Positions 52,682-64,000 of a stretch of 64,000 nt of DNA are shown piece after piece. Origin of the DNA: Selaginella tamariscina. Taxonomy: Eukaryota; Streptophyta; Lycopodiopsida; Selaginellales; Selaginellaceae. The notes beneath the pieces are model-generated. The model was not told where the DNA came from. It made no database searches and saw nothing but the letters and a program-made list of their open reading frames with translations. The stretch's first letter is position 1; every line of letters begins with the position of its first letter. Location: assembly GCA_003024785.1 (NCBI GenBank), contig PUQB01000009.1, positions 331,001 to 395,000 on the forward strand, in the 5' to 3' direction. The translations under genes and the position numbers were made by a program.

Positions 52682-53513
52682 TTACTGCGTATAGTGGGTT
52701 CCCTGAGATGTGTGTCTCTGTGTGTGTCTGTGTGAATAATAATACCCAGCTAATTCTAATGCACACACACACACACACACACACACACAACTGTTTGCAA
52801 CAGAACTTGGTAAATGTATTTTGTTTCTTATTAAGCCTAATCGGAGATTTAAATCTATTGAATCTATTTAATGAAGGTACACACACACACACACACGATT
52901 CCGCCGTATAATCGAGCTGCATCATCTAGCTTCTCTATTACATACCTTATCGGAGTGATCAAGCGCCCAAAATCCTGCGTGTTCTTCAACTAGCCCTAAA
53001 CTTTTCCATCTGAATTCAAATCCAGTGAACATTCTAGATCATAAGAATCTAACGGTCGATATGAACTTGGACGTTAAGCCGATAATAACGGCCAAGATAA
53101 TATATGAAAGAATGATGAACGGTTGATATTCAACTATGTTTTTTCACGTGACACTGAACGGTTGATCAGTGCCACGTGCAATAATCCAAACCCGTCGCTG
53201 TCATGGGCCAGAAAATATCTATATACGCCACGCGCTTAGAGAATGTGTGGCTCAGATTACTTTCGGGCTCGTGCCAAACACATGGCTCACTTTACACCTG
53301 TCGCATCTGAATCGTTCAATGCGGAATTTGTTTTACATCGGAGCCGTCCAAAAATTCCATCGAGAATCGACGGATAAAATCTCATCCTACGGCTGTGGCG
53401 GAAGCTGATTCATCAGCATTATAGCCTTCTTATCTGGACTTTATCCTGAAAAACCCTTGTTCATCCCATTTCTGTTCTAATCTTCCCATTTCTGCTCTTC
53501 AATCTCTACCAGG
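52682..53513. promoter_or_regulatory. Divergent upstream region of the Sfi1-like gene and ferritin
   Basis: The two genes point away from each other across 832 bp. Two CACGTG G-boxes lie at 53145-53150 and 53173-53178, each next to a GAACGGTTGAT motif that recurs three times between about 53052 and 53166 (the first as AACGGTCGAT). No clear match to the plant iron-dependent regulatory sequence was found. (CA)n runs at 52763-52790 and 52880-52897 lie on the Sfi1 side. Confidence 0.5.
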
Positions 53514-55559
53514 ATGTTGGCGCTTCGTGTCTCTCCTCAGATTTCTGCAGCAGATCACGGGATTTCTCCGAAAAGCCATGGATTGATGAAGAACAGAGTG
53601 TTTTCGGTGGTTCATGGAGGATTTCCCAAAGCTTTTCCGGTGATTCGAGCTGCATCTGAATCTCGCGGCGCTGCTCAGATGGAAGGTACCTCAGGATCTC
53701 TCACTGGCGTTGTGTTTGAGCCATTTGCTGAAGTTAAGGATCAGCTCATGAAGGTACCAGAGCACTGCTCAGATTCGTTTGCCCGGCAGAGGTTTGCTGC
53801 TGCCTGCGAGGCCGCCTTGAATGATCAAATCAAGTAAGTCCTTGCTTTCTCATTTGTTTTTACTACTGTATTATGTTTTTATGTAAATATGTGTATATCT
53901 GTGTTTCATAAGTGCCTTGAATTCAAGAGCTTTGACTGCTATGAGCTCTGGGAGCGTTTTTAATACTTGTTTAACTGTAGCAATCAATAATTGTTTTAAG
54001 CTAATATATATCTCTGTATGTCTATCATAACTAAATATACTGTGAGGCCGCCTTATACACACATACACACACGTATACACATACGTGTGTGTGTTTGTAT
54101 ATACACATGCTTAATAAGTGCTTTGAATGCATAATAGTATTTTATAAGAAGATCAGATATTAAAAGCATGAGCTTTGACTGCTTTTAATACTTGGTAACT
54201 GTGTCAAGCATCGGTCGTGTGTTGCAATCAATAGTATTTTAAAGTTAATATATTTCTCTGTATGTCTATCATAACTAAATATACTGTAACACACATACAC
54301 ACACACGTACACATACGTATGTGTGTGTGTTTGTATGTACGCATGTTTAATAAGTGCCTTGAATGCATAATAGTATTTTATAAAAAGATCAGATATTAAA
54401 AGCATGAGCTTTGACTGCTTTTAATACTTGGTAACTGTGTCAAGCATCGGTCGTGTGTAGCAATCAATAATAGTTTTAAGTTAATATATATCTCGTATGT
54501 GTATCATGACTAAATATTCTTTTATATACAGCGTGGAATACAACGTATCCTATGTCTACCATGCCATGTATGCTTATTTTGATCGAGACAACGTCGGACT
54601 TCCGGGATTTGCACAGTAATCTCTCTCTCTCTCTCTCTGTCTCTCTCTGTCTCTCTCTCTCTCTTTCACACAACACACACTTACGTTTTATACTTCGGAT
54701 TATTACAGTTACTTCAAGGAGGCTAGCGAGGAGGAGCGTGGACATGCTGAGAAGTTCATGAAATACCAGGTAGTTAATCATCTCTTTTTTTTAAATTAAG
54801 ATAAGCATGTATTTTCTCTATTCCTTCGTTAATAACTTGTCTTTAGAACATGAGAGGCGGTAAAGTAGTTCTGCATTCTATTCTTGCTCCTAGCCTCACG
54901 GAATATGATCACGCTGAAAAGGGAGACGCACTACATGGTATGAGCTGCGTGTGCGTGCGTGCGTGTGTTTGTGTGTATAGATATACCTTCAATATATTAA
55001 CAAACAATTATAACAGCTATGGAGCTGGCGCTGGCAATGGAGAAACTAACTAACGAGAAACTTTTGTCGCTGCACAAGGTTAGTTGTAACTTAGTTTTAC
55101 TCCATTTGATTGTTGAAACTGTAGTAATTATGTTAATTAATATTCATTAACTGTTTAATTCCTTGCAGGTTGCATGTGAAAATGATGATCCGCAGATGCA
55201 AGACTTCGTAGAAGAATTCCTGGAAGAACAAGTAAGAAAACTTCGTTACTTGTATGTAATATATAGATGTTTACACACGCACACACCACACACACACACA
55301 CACACACCCGTATAACACCACGGCTTTTATGTTCAGGTGGAGTCTATTAAGAAGATCTCTGTTTATGTGAGCCAGTTAAGACGCATTGGCAAGGGTCATG
55401 GTAAGAGAGAGATGTCATATACTACTTATACGTACATATAGATAGTATTACAATTATATTACTCATACATATAATATTTATTTAAATACACAGGGTTTTT
55501 ATTGATGTGTGTTTCTTTTAATAGGTGTGTATCATTTTGACCGGGAGCTCCACGATTAG
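53514..55559 (+). CDS. FER: Plastid ferritin
   Basis: Ferritin stores iron as a mineral inside a 24-subunit shell, in plants chiefly in plastids. Eight exons are seen: 53514-53833, 54532-54615, 54709-54769, 54847-54937, 55017-55078, 55169-55231, 55337-55400 and 55525-55559. They total 780 nt (259 aa) with no frame slip. About 50 residues of Ser/Arg-rich transit peptide are followed by the plant extension peptide ([17 protein letters not shown]) and the four-helix bundle. Ferroxidase-site residues are present: Glu in [13 protein letters not shown] and His in [10 protein letters not shown] (its non-ligand Glu is Gly here), Glu in LAMEK and Gln in LEEQVES. The C-terminus [11 protein letters not shown] is typical. 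Intron 1 is expanded by three tandem repeats. Confidence 0.96.
53905..54531 (+). repeat. Three tandem ~220-235-bp repeats in ferritin intron 1
   Basis: Units at about 53905-54122, 54123-54358 and 54359-54531 share GAGCTTTGACTGCT, TTTTTAATACTTG, GCAATCAATA, TCTGTATGTCTATCATAACT and the (CA)/(TG) block ending TTAATAAGTGC. Units 2 and 3 are nearly identical and unit 1 is more diverged. Unit 3 is cut short by the splice acceptor of exon 2. Confidence 0.85.
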
Positions 55560-56301
55560 ATGAAGGCTCCCGATATTTGGTATCTTTCTCAACAGAGTTT
55601 TGTACAGACATTTTCCTCTTTAGAGAATATTCTATGGTGATTAAGAACTTTAATTCTGAGTTAAACTAAGCACTGTTATCTGTTTAATAAAACCTGTTTA
55701 ATCAAATAAACATTTAATTTTGTGTATACCGATATGTTTCTGTTGTTTAGAGAATATCCTATAGGGATTAAAAATTAAATATGTATATATAATAATGTAA
55801 TATTAATATATGAGTATAAAGTGGTTGTAAATTTTGACATATTTCAAGGTGGTATAAAACCTTATAATTTATATAATAATTTATATAATTTATATAATAA
55901 TTTATATAATAATTTATATAATTTATATAATAATTTATTTAAAATATTAAATAAGTCCTTTTTAATTAACGGTTGGGATTTATTATATTAATAAATCAAG
56001 ATTATAATTAAACTCCTGTATATGATGCACCACTACAATATATCTGGCCCCACATCTGAACGGCCAGACATTCGAAATCAACGGTCGCGATGATTTTGGT
56101 AAAAGTAAAATCTTCGTCTCCATCATCCGACGGTGGCGATTCTCTTAGTGATCATATACTAAGATTACACCCTAAAATTCATCACATTTCACTTAGGGTA
56201 AGACGATCGCAGGCGCTGCATTCTCCAGTAAATCCCTCCCTCCCTCTCTCTGCCTCTCTCTCTCTCTCTGCCTCTCTCTCTCTCTCTCTGTCTCTCCCTC
56301 T

Positions 56302-56339
<38 letters not shown>

Positions 56340-56447
56340 ATAATCCGTGACTAAGAATGGATTTCTTGTTAATGTAGATCCGATCGCGGCGATTTCCGGG
56401 CCGATCGGTGCCCTGTTCGTCTCAGGTGAAATCGGCACTACAGAACC
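55560..56447. other. Spacer between ferritin and SNF7
   Basis: Contains the ferritin 3' UTR and an array of TTTATATAATAATTTATATAA units at about 55865-55935. A long (CT)n tract at 56226-56338 lies in the likely 5' UTR or a leader intron of SNF7. Confidence 0.6.
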
Positions 56448-56523
56448 ATGTTCAGCAGGTTGTTTGGTAAACCTACGGTCCAGCCGTCTACGCTGACCAC
56501 GCTTGAGAAGCTAAATGAGGTGA

Positions 56524-56560
<37 letters not shown>

Positions 56561-58046
56561 GTATCATTTAATTATTTCAATCTACTTTATTTATATTTAC
56601 ATAATATATCTCTGTCAATGTAAGCACACACACAAGTAATAGCTGATAACATATGATAACGTTGATTGAATGCAGACTCTGGAGATGCTTGAGAAGAAAG
56701 AGAAGGTGCTACAAAAAAAAATAGCGGCTGAGATTGAGAAGGCAAGAGAATATACCCGTTCAAAGAACAAGAAAGGTGGTTTATAAACTACGAACACAAA
56801 TAAAAACACACACATATAGGAGGAGATGCATATTATAAAGGCTCATATTTACTTGTTTAACGTATATCTACTAAACATATGTTCAATTGCAGCTGCTATT
56901 TCTTGTTTGAAGAAAAAGAAGATTTACGAGTCTCACATTGAACAACTTGGCAATTTCCAGCTCCGTATTCACGACCAGGTAACTCGTACTCAATAGTATA
57001 AGTTCTAGGACAATAGTATAATTTCCTTATATATAGGGAAGAGTGCTTATACATATTTGCTTAATCACATTTATCACAATTTCATATATACACATGTGAA
57101 CTGTTGCCCATACTACACACATTCACGTTTATAGTTATATAAATGCAGATGATTCTTCTTGAGGGTGCAAGGGCGACTACCGAGACAGTCGATGCGCTCA
57201 GGAGTGGAGCCAGGGCAATGAAAGCAATTCAGAAAGCCACGTAAGTGTTTTATATTATTATCACACACGCACACACCTACTCGATAGATATGTTAATGGA
57301 TAGTGCGTATATTTTGATATATCACATGCGTGTGCGTGTATATAGATAACATATACATGCAATATTGCGTAGTTTTTTGTTTCCATATGCGTGTGCGTGT
57401 ACACACATATATATATAGATAGAGAGAGAGAGAGAGAGAGAGATGGCATGTGCATGTATGCTCTGTATTTGTATACATGCATTACGTCACAAGTAGATAT
57501 GGATGTATCTAAAGTTTACATTTCTCAGGAACATTGATGACGTGGACAAAACAATGGATGAGGTGAATGAACAAACAGAGAACCTAAAACAGATTCAGGA
57601 AGCACTCTCGGCCCCTGTTGGTGCTGCCGGAGACATGGACGAGGTGAGTTTTCAAACTTCGCGTGCGTGCGCGTGTGTGTGATAAATTCAGGCATTCATG
57701 ACTAGTACACCCTATATTGAGAGCATATACTATAGCAGCTAAATGTACAGTTGCCTAAAAATCTGTAATTTATTATAATAATGCTGCATATGACACACAC
57801 ACACACACATATATATAATATGTGTGTATATTTCAGGAGGATTTGGAGGCCGAACTGGAGGAGCTGGAGGGAGCACAATTAGAAGAAGATTTGCTAAAAC
57901 CGGCGACGGTTGCTCCGGCACCGGCACCTGTACCGGTAGCTGCTCCCCAGCGTCCGACAACAGGCAGACTACCACAGAGGGCTGTCGGCTCCGGTGCGAC
58001 AGAAGATGATGAGCTGGCAGCTTTGCAGGCCGAGATGGCTTTGTGA
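56448..58046 (+). CDS. VPS32: ESCRT-III subunit SNF7/VPS32 (CHMP4)
   Basis: This is the core filament-forming ESCRT-III protein, which drives intraluminal vesicle scission at multivesicular endosomes. Six exons (56448-56519, 56676-56775, 56893-56978, 57149-57240, 57529-57643, 57837-58046) total 675 nt, giving 224 aa with no frame slip. The start MFSRLFGKP is the family amphipathic N-terminus. The basic helices (LEKKEKVLQKKIAAEIEKA, KNKKAAISCLKKKKIYE) form the core hairpin. After the GDMDEEDLEAELEEL acidic segment comes a Pro/Ala linker and the C-terminal EDDELAALQAEMAL, which resembles an MIM1 motif for VPS4 binding. It lies 260 bp upstream of the MetRS gene on the same strand. Confidence 0.96.
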
Positions 58047-58306
58047 GGGTCTTGTATACAGTAAACCTCGTTTAATTCAATTAGTCTCTTTTCCAGTTTA
58101 GTTTAATTACTGGTCAAAATGTGATGCTTGAATATTATACGCTACGGTAAATAATACGTAGGTTACCGTATATACAGCTCATTTAAATACATATGTTGTT
58201 TTAATATTTATAGCTAAATTGTGTTTTTTGGTTGTGTTTTTATTATTTATTTAAATATGATTAATCATTCACAGGAATCAAACCCTAGAATCTTAGGGCT
58301 TTGGGT
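58047..58306. promoter_or_regulatory. Compact spacer / MetRS promoter
   Basis: 260 bp separate the SNF7 stop from the MetRS start. A telo-box (AAACCCTAGAA) lies at about 58279-58290, just before the ATG. TACAGTAAACCTCGTTTAATT at about 58055 resembles a pogo/Emigrant terminus. A small inverted repeat (TACGGTAA...TTACCGTA) spans about 58142-58171. Confidence 0.5.
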
Positions 58307-61300
58307 ATGGCGAAGCTCCCGTGCGCAGGGCGCAGGAATGTCTTGGTGACATCTGCGCTTCCATATGTCAACAATGTTCCGCATCTCGGTAACATCATCG
58401 GATGTAAGTTAATTTCTCCAAAATCTCATGGAAATCTGTACATAGTTTGTGCATTTTTCTTTGTAAATGGATTATTCATGGAAATCTGCCTTTTTGTGTA
58501 TTTCTCACATCAAGTAACCATCTATGACATATACACATATATCTTAGATGTGTGTGTTTATATATGGAGTGTGTTTTCTTGAGACAGATAGTATGGGATG
58601 GTGTGAAACTTTTATATACATAGTGCAGCACTCTCACAGACATACTCATATAGCTCTTTTATGCAGCGGTTTTGAGTGCGGACGTGTTTGCAAGATACTG
58701 CAGGCAACGGGAGTACAATGTCATCTACATGTGTGGTACCGACGAGTATGGTACTGCCACGGAGACTAAGGCAATGGAGGAGAAGATGGCTCCAAAGGAA
58801 ATTTGTGACAAGTACGTGTGTGAATCTCGTGTGTGTATCGTCTATGTTATGAGGGAAAAGGAAACATGAAGACAATTTTTCTTGCTAAACCATCTTTGGT
58901 TTGGTTAACATGCATAAGTTATACTAAGTTTCATATTGATAATTGTCACACACTCTGATAAGTATCTACTTTAGGTATCACGTTATACACAAGAAAATCT
59001 ACGAGTGGTTCGATATTCGGTTTGACAAATTTGGTCGCACTTCTACACCCGAGCAGACTGAGATTTGCCAAAGTATATTCAAAAGCTTGCTTGCAAAAGA
59101 GCGGCTTTATGAAGATAAACTTGAGCAGTAATGTATATATGTAATACAACATGATTGTGTGTCACGTCATCAGAAAGAAAGATACATAGAACACTGTATA
59201 GGAATTGCTGTAAAAATTATAACCATAAGTAGACATACATATGTGTGCATTGCAATGATGTGAGTGGGTGATTGATACATGTCTTTGTTCACGCAGTTGT
59301 ATTGTGAAACGTGTGAAAGGTTTCTGGCAGACAGGTTCGTGATTGGCACTTGCCCAAAGTGCCAATCAGAAGCTGCTAGGGGTGACCAATGTGACAAGTG
59401 TGGGAGCCTTCTGAACACAACGGAGCTTATCGACCCCAAGTGCAAGGTGCGTATGCTTTGTGCTTTGTGTGTGTGTAGTCTTTTAATGTTGACACACTTT
59501 GCGCATAAGAAACATACAAAAGTGATTATCTGTCAGTCTCATGTAATGTTTATATACATTTCTTTGTATGTACAGATATGCGGTACTTCGCCTTGTACGC
59601 GAGAGACAACACACTTGTTTCTTGACCTCCCTAAACTGAAGAACGAGCTAGAGGGTTATGTGAAGAGTGCATCAGAGCTTGGCGGATGGAGTTCGAATTC
59701 TATACAAATCACAAATTCCTGGATACGTGATGGATTGAAAGGCAGGTGTATCACACGGGATCTTAAATGGGGTGTCCTGTGCCACTGGAGAGATTCAAGG
59801 ACAAGGTATGTAGATTAATTTACACACTGGTATTCTATATATGCTTTAATTCTTAGTTCTAGCATACTGGTATATTAATGTATCTGTGAATCTGTTGTAG
59901 ATGTTTATATGTATATGACTGCATTATATATTTCCTACATTATATACATTATTCTTTGCAGGTTTTCTACGTATGGTTTGACGCTCCTATTGGATACATT
60001 TCAATCACTGCAACGTATACACCAGGGTGGGAAAATGGTGGAAAGATCCGGAGAACGTTGAGCTGTTCCAGTTTATGGGGAAAGATAACGTTACATTTCA
60101 CACTGTAAGTTTTAATACACATGTAATTATTTTCTGTCAATATTCTTTAAGTCAATGTTATTTCAGTACGTTCTTACATTACAATTTGCTAATGGTTAAG
60201 TTTTGCAAAAGGTTATATTCCCTTGCACTCTTCTTGGCACTGGGGAGAAGTGGACAATGATGAAGACGTTGAGTGCCACCGAGTACTTAAACTATGAAGG
60301 AGGTACATTATACACATCGCGTGTAATACCATGCTTAAACTTACACACACACACACAACACACACATACACTTCATGTATAAAGTGAGCTTGTAGCACGG
60401 CAGTGTTTATTTAACGTATCCATATGAATGCACATTTGCAGATGAATATTGTATGTATCTTTAATTTTGTATAAACAGGGAAGTTTTCCAAGACTAAAGG
60501 AGTTGGTGTATTTGGCAACGACGCTCAGGACACCAACATATCTGTTGAAGTCTGGAGATATTATCTGCTCTCTAATCGTCCGGAAGTAAGCACACGTGAT
60601 ATACATTTGTACTATGTATACTGCTGCATGAAAACTAACTTTGGTTCTTTTCCTCCAGGCTGCAGATACAGTTTTCAGCTGGAGCGATCTTCAGGCAAAA
60701 CAGAACAATGAGCTACTAAAAAATCTTGGGAATTTTATTCATCGGTGTTTGAGCTTCCTTGCTAAACCAGCTGGTGCGTTAAACTTATAAATATAATTAT
60801 CCTCAGATAATATTATATATTGTGCTCCAGCTCTTTTACATTTCTAGACTCAGCTTCACTGGTTCAGTGGAGTTATCACATAATCATTCTTTTCACACAC
60901 ACACACACACACACAGAGCGAGGGAGGGAGGAAGGGAGTTCATGTACTCATCTTGTTTACATTCAGATAAACTTAAATGTATAATAAACTACACTATGTA
61001 ATATATTCTATGCACAACATATAACATGCATATCTTTTGTATACAGGTCAAGGTTACGGATCAGTGGTTCCAGACGCTCCAGGTGCAGAAAACCACAATC
61101 GGACGGTTAAGCTAGGAGAGGAAATTTCCGAGCAGATGGATCAATATATTGATTATATGGAAAAGGTAATGTTTCTATTGGAATATTGTGTGTGTGACAC
61201 TGTGATATAACATGCACATATCGTTATATCCCCGTGTATCGATCATCTACACACACACACACACATAATATAGTTTACGTAGTTTGTGTAACTCACTAGT

Positions 61301-63796
61301 CTTTCTTATTACCAGGTGAAACTGAAGAACGCTTTGAAGGTGGCTATGCAGATATCTGCACTTGGCAATTTGTATCTACAGGTAATTTGATTGTTTGTGT
61401 ATGTGTGTGTGTGATATACAGAGATGGAAATGTATATTATTGCAGGAGTCGGAATTCTGGAGACTCTACAAAGAAGAACGTGATACTTGCAATATTGTAG
61501 TGAAAACTTCACTTGGTGTTGTAAAGATCCTGGCTATTCTTTCTGAGCCCTTCATGCCATCCTTCACCAAAAAGGTAGATTTTGTGTTTGTTTGTTTGTT
61601 TTCTTTTTTCTTTTTTCTTGTGTGTGTGTGTGTGTGTTGTGTCTTGAACATTATACAATAATACTACTCTCTAGGATATATATGCTAGATATATAGCTAA
61701 TAACGTGATAGAGTTAACGCTGTGCACATATTTGTGCATGTAAATATGTTTAATCTAAATAGCTGAGATGAAAGTGTATAATAGTAGTGATTTGACATCA
61801 GCAGGAGATCTCTCTCTCTCACGTAAACCTATTTTAGTATGTAATCTACATAATTGAATTCTATAATCTACTAGCGTAATGGTATATTTTTGTTATATAT
61901 GTATTATCAAGATAAATGAATATCTAATCAATCTTCGAGCTAATAAGTATATAACTGACAGTATGTTTTCTACAGGTTATGTTTCAGTTGGGCCTTAAGA
62001 TCCCGGAATGTCTCTTTCGGATAGTGATTTAGACAAGTTTAAGGCTCCTTGGCTGCTTGTGGAAGCTGGACATACCATTGGGAAACCAGAGACGTTATTT
62101 TCGGAAATGGTACTGTATAAATGTCTACATTATATAATATATACTAAAACACAATATAATAAAGGAACATTATATTATCATGTGTAATCTAAACTGAGAT
62201 CGTCATGTAGTTTGATAGTTATTAAACCATGTAGTGTAGTCATTAGTATGGATGATAATAATCTCACTAACCACACACACACACACTCACACATCCACTT
62301 CATGCAATTTAATCTATGATTATATAATATCATATTTATTACATTCGCACATCACTTATATAGATGATTATGATTGTACATATGTTTAATCCTGAATCTG
62401 TACAGAGCGACGAGGAGATGGACTCTTATCGGAGAAGATTCGCAGGATCTCAAGCGGAACGTGCAGAGCGTGCACAGGAGAAACCCAAAGAGGAGAAACC
62501 CAAGAAGAAGCCCGCAGCTGCCGCCAAAGCCATTAATAAGGTGGGATTATTATTATTACTTTATCATCATAACAGAGATTATATATATATATAATTTCAT
62601 TTTGTCTTTGTACTGATATTATTAAATTACATAATTTATTTACATTCCGCTAGGTAAAGCTAAGTTAAATCAGATTAAATTAAATCATTCAATTAGACAT
62701 ATTAATGTGTGTGTATAGCAATAATGCACATATACAATTTTTACGATACTAAGTTTGTAAGCAGGAGCCAATTGTGAAAGCTGACATAAAAGTGGGGAAG
62801 ATTGTTAAAGTTGAAAACCATCCCAATGCGGATTCATTATATGTGGAACAGATCGATCTTGGTGAGGAGACAACGAGAACTGTTGTCAGTGGTTTGGTGA
62901 ATTTCATTCCTATCGAAAAAATGGAGGTAATACAGCACATGGATGTGTATATATCATGTGTGTTACCATATTCTACCATAGTGTGTGTGTGTGTGTCTAT
63001 ACACACACACACACATGTTATGTGCTGTACATACTCATTCAACGTATGTATTTGCAGAACCGGAGAGTGTGTTTGTGTGCAATTTAAAGCCGGCGAAAAT
63101 GCGTGGAATACTTTCACAGGCAATGGTCCTTGCTGCTTCCAATGCGGACCATACCATGGTACGTAATATAAAGTATATATATTAACTATCCATCAAGGTA
63201 GAGCTCTCTCTCTCTCTCTCTATCTGCATGTGCATGTATACATGTATATGCCATATATATAATATAGATATATAGCTAATTTTGTATATTGTAGGTTGAG
63301 CTCGTGGAGCCTCCTGAAGAAGCTGCTGTTGGGAGCGTGTTCATTTCCGAGGTCATACTTTATTAACATAAATATTTTATTCTCTTAGTATGCATGTGTG
63401 CAAATTATACTAGATATATATATATATAATATATACAATCACTCTTTAACTGTATCAATGTTTGTATTCGGTTCAGATTTTTGTTAGTCGCTCTCTCTAT
63501 ACACACAGACACGTGTCCAGGTGTATATTTATCTGTTCGGTGTATCGTGTAGATAACTAATACACACGCACACACGTGTATGTATATCCCTATATTTATA
63601 TATGCATAAAATGGTTTTTATTTAAACAGGTTATGAAGGGGAGCCCGATCCCGTGCTCAAGCCCAAGGACTGGGACGCCGTACAAGTCGATTTACACACA
63701 AATGATGACCTGGTGTGCGTGTACAAGGACGTGGAGTTCCGTACATCAGGGGGTGTATGCAAAGTGGCATCCATTGCAAGTGGATCCGTAAGGTAA
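58307..63796 (+). CDS. Methionyl-tRNA synthetase, cytosolic, with C-terminal EMAP-II (tRNA-binding) domain
   Basis: This class I enzyme charges initiator and elongator tRNA-Met. About 18 exons run from 58307-58404 to 63630-63796. The HIGH-type motif is in [27 protein letters not shown] and the zinc-knob cysteines (CETCERF, CPKCQSE, CDKCGS, CGTSPC) follow. The KMSKS-type loop is [17 protein letters not shown] and the active-site segment is [13 protein letters not shown]. The anticodon domain includes LGNFIHRC and LFSEM. A Lys/Ala-rich linker ([17 protein letters not shown]) leads to the OB-fold EMAP-II domain ([49 protein letters not shown]), ending [14 protein letters not shown]. Single-base losses are visible near 59295, 59775, 60033, 62008, 63075 and 63629, mostly in homopolymers. 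Homology on both sides is excellent. Start chosen at [11 protein letters not shown], just after a telo-box. Confidence 0.92.
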
Positions 63797-63904
63797 AAGA
63801 AAAAAAATAATTGATGAGACTTAAGCCTTGTTTTGCATTAATTAAACACATTAAAGCTATTAAAGACGGTTTATGATCTATAATATATCTATATATGTGT
63901 ATGG
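63797..63904. other. 3' flank of MetRS
   Basis: Probable 3' UTR and terminator region, AT-rich, no other feature seen. Confidence 0.4.
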
Positions 63905-64000
63905 GGTTAGGTAGCGACCTTTAGGAATTGAACTCGGGACCGCTTATATAGCTATAAAAAAACAAGGGCCACTCCGAGAATTGAACCCAGACCGCTTACA
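63905..64000 (-). repeat. tRNA-like SINE or tRNA-pseudogene fragment (two B-box-like units)
   Basis: On the minus strand two similar segments read AAGCGGTCTGGGTTCAATTCTC and AAGCGGTCCCGAGTTCAATTCC, separated by about 55 bp and an oligo-T run. GGTTCAATTC is close to the Pol III B-box consensus GGTTCGANTCC, and the surrounding bases resemble a tRNA T-arm. No complete cloverleaf is visible and the element runs off the window. The duplication of the T-arm-like unit is unusual for a plain tRNA. Confidence 0.4.

Overview
The window is nuclear DNA of a plant (streptophyte, almost certainly a land plant). It holds plastid-type ferritin, non-phosphorylating GAPDH, a nepenthesin-type aspartic protease, a DOMON/cytochrome b561 protein, a two-cupin vicilin-like protein, telo-box promoters (AAACCCTA) and many short GT-AG introns of about 70-400 bp. 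A Sfi1-type centrosomal repeat protein hints at a lineage with centrioles and flagellate sperm (bryophyte, lycophyte, fern or similar), but that is inference and the species cannot be fixed from the sequence. Intergenic DNA and introns are AT-rich and full of CA, GA, TA and compound microsatellites.

Layout: 1-418 right end of a dead pogo/Lemi DNA transposon; 2065-4568 (-) GAPN; 4947-6266 (+) RNA polymerase II subunit 9; 8320-9801 (+) aspartic protease; 10674-14818 (-) cytosolic histidyl-tRNA synthetase; 14898-19816 Ty3/Gypsy LTR element copy 1; 20211-25297 (+) FHA/coiled-coil protein; 26073-27383 (-) DOMON-cytochrome b561; 28280-29107 (-) RNA polymerase III subunit RPC9, joined in frame to the OTU cysteine protease gene at 29096-30703 (-); 30826-34185 (+) exosome RRP45; 34563-37202 (+) NYN-LOTUS endonuclease-like protein; 39213-44140 Ty3/Gypsy copy 2; 44412-47004 (+) vicilin-like; 48005-52681 (-) Sfi1-like; 53514-55559 (+) ferritin; 56448-58046 (+) SNF7/VPS32; 58307-63796 (+) methionyl-tRNA synthetase with EMAP-II tail; tRNA-like SINE fragment at the right edge.

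Most genes are unrelated housekeeping functions, but several form head-to-head pairs: GAPN/RPB9, HisRS/FHA, OTU-RPC9/RRP45 and Sfi1/ferritin. The OTU/RRP45 pair has only 122 bp between start codons. The HisRS/FHA pair, originally about 470 bp apart, has been split by the first retroelement.

Many otherwise well conserved host exons carry single-base indels, often in short homopolymers, while splice sites and catalytic residues are intact. Three genes (RPC9, ferritin, SNF7) are perfectly open. This looks more like residual long-read assembly error than widespread gene death. Exon boundaries below were read by eye from GT-AG signals and protein-family expectation.
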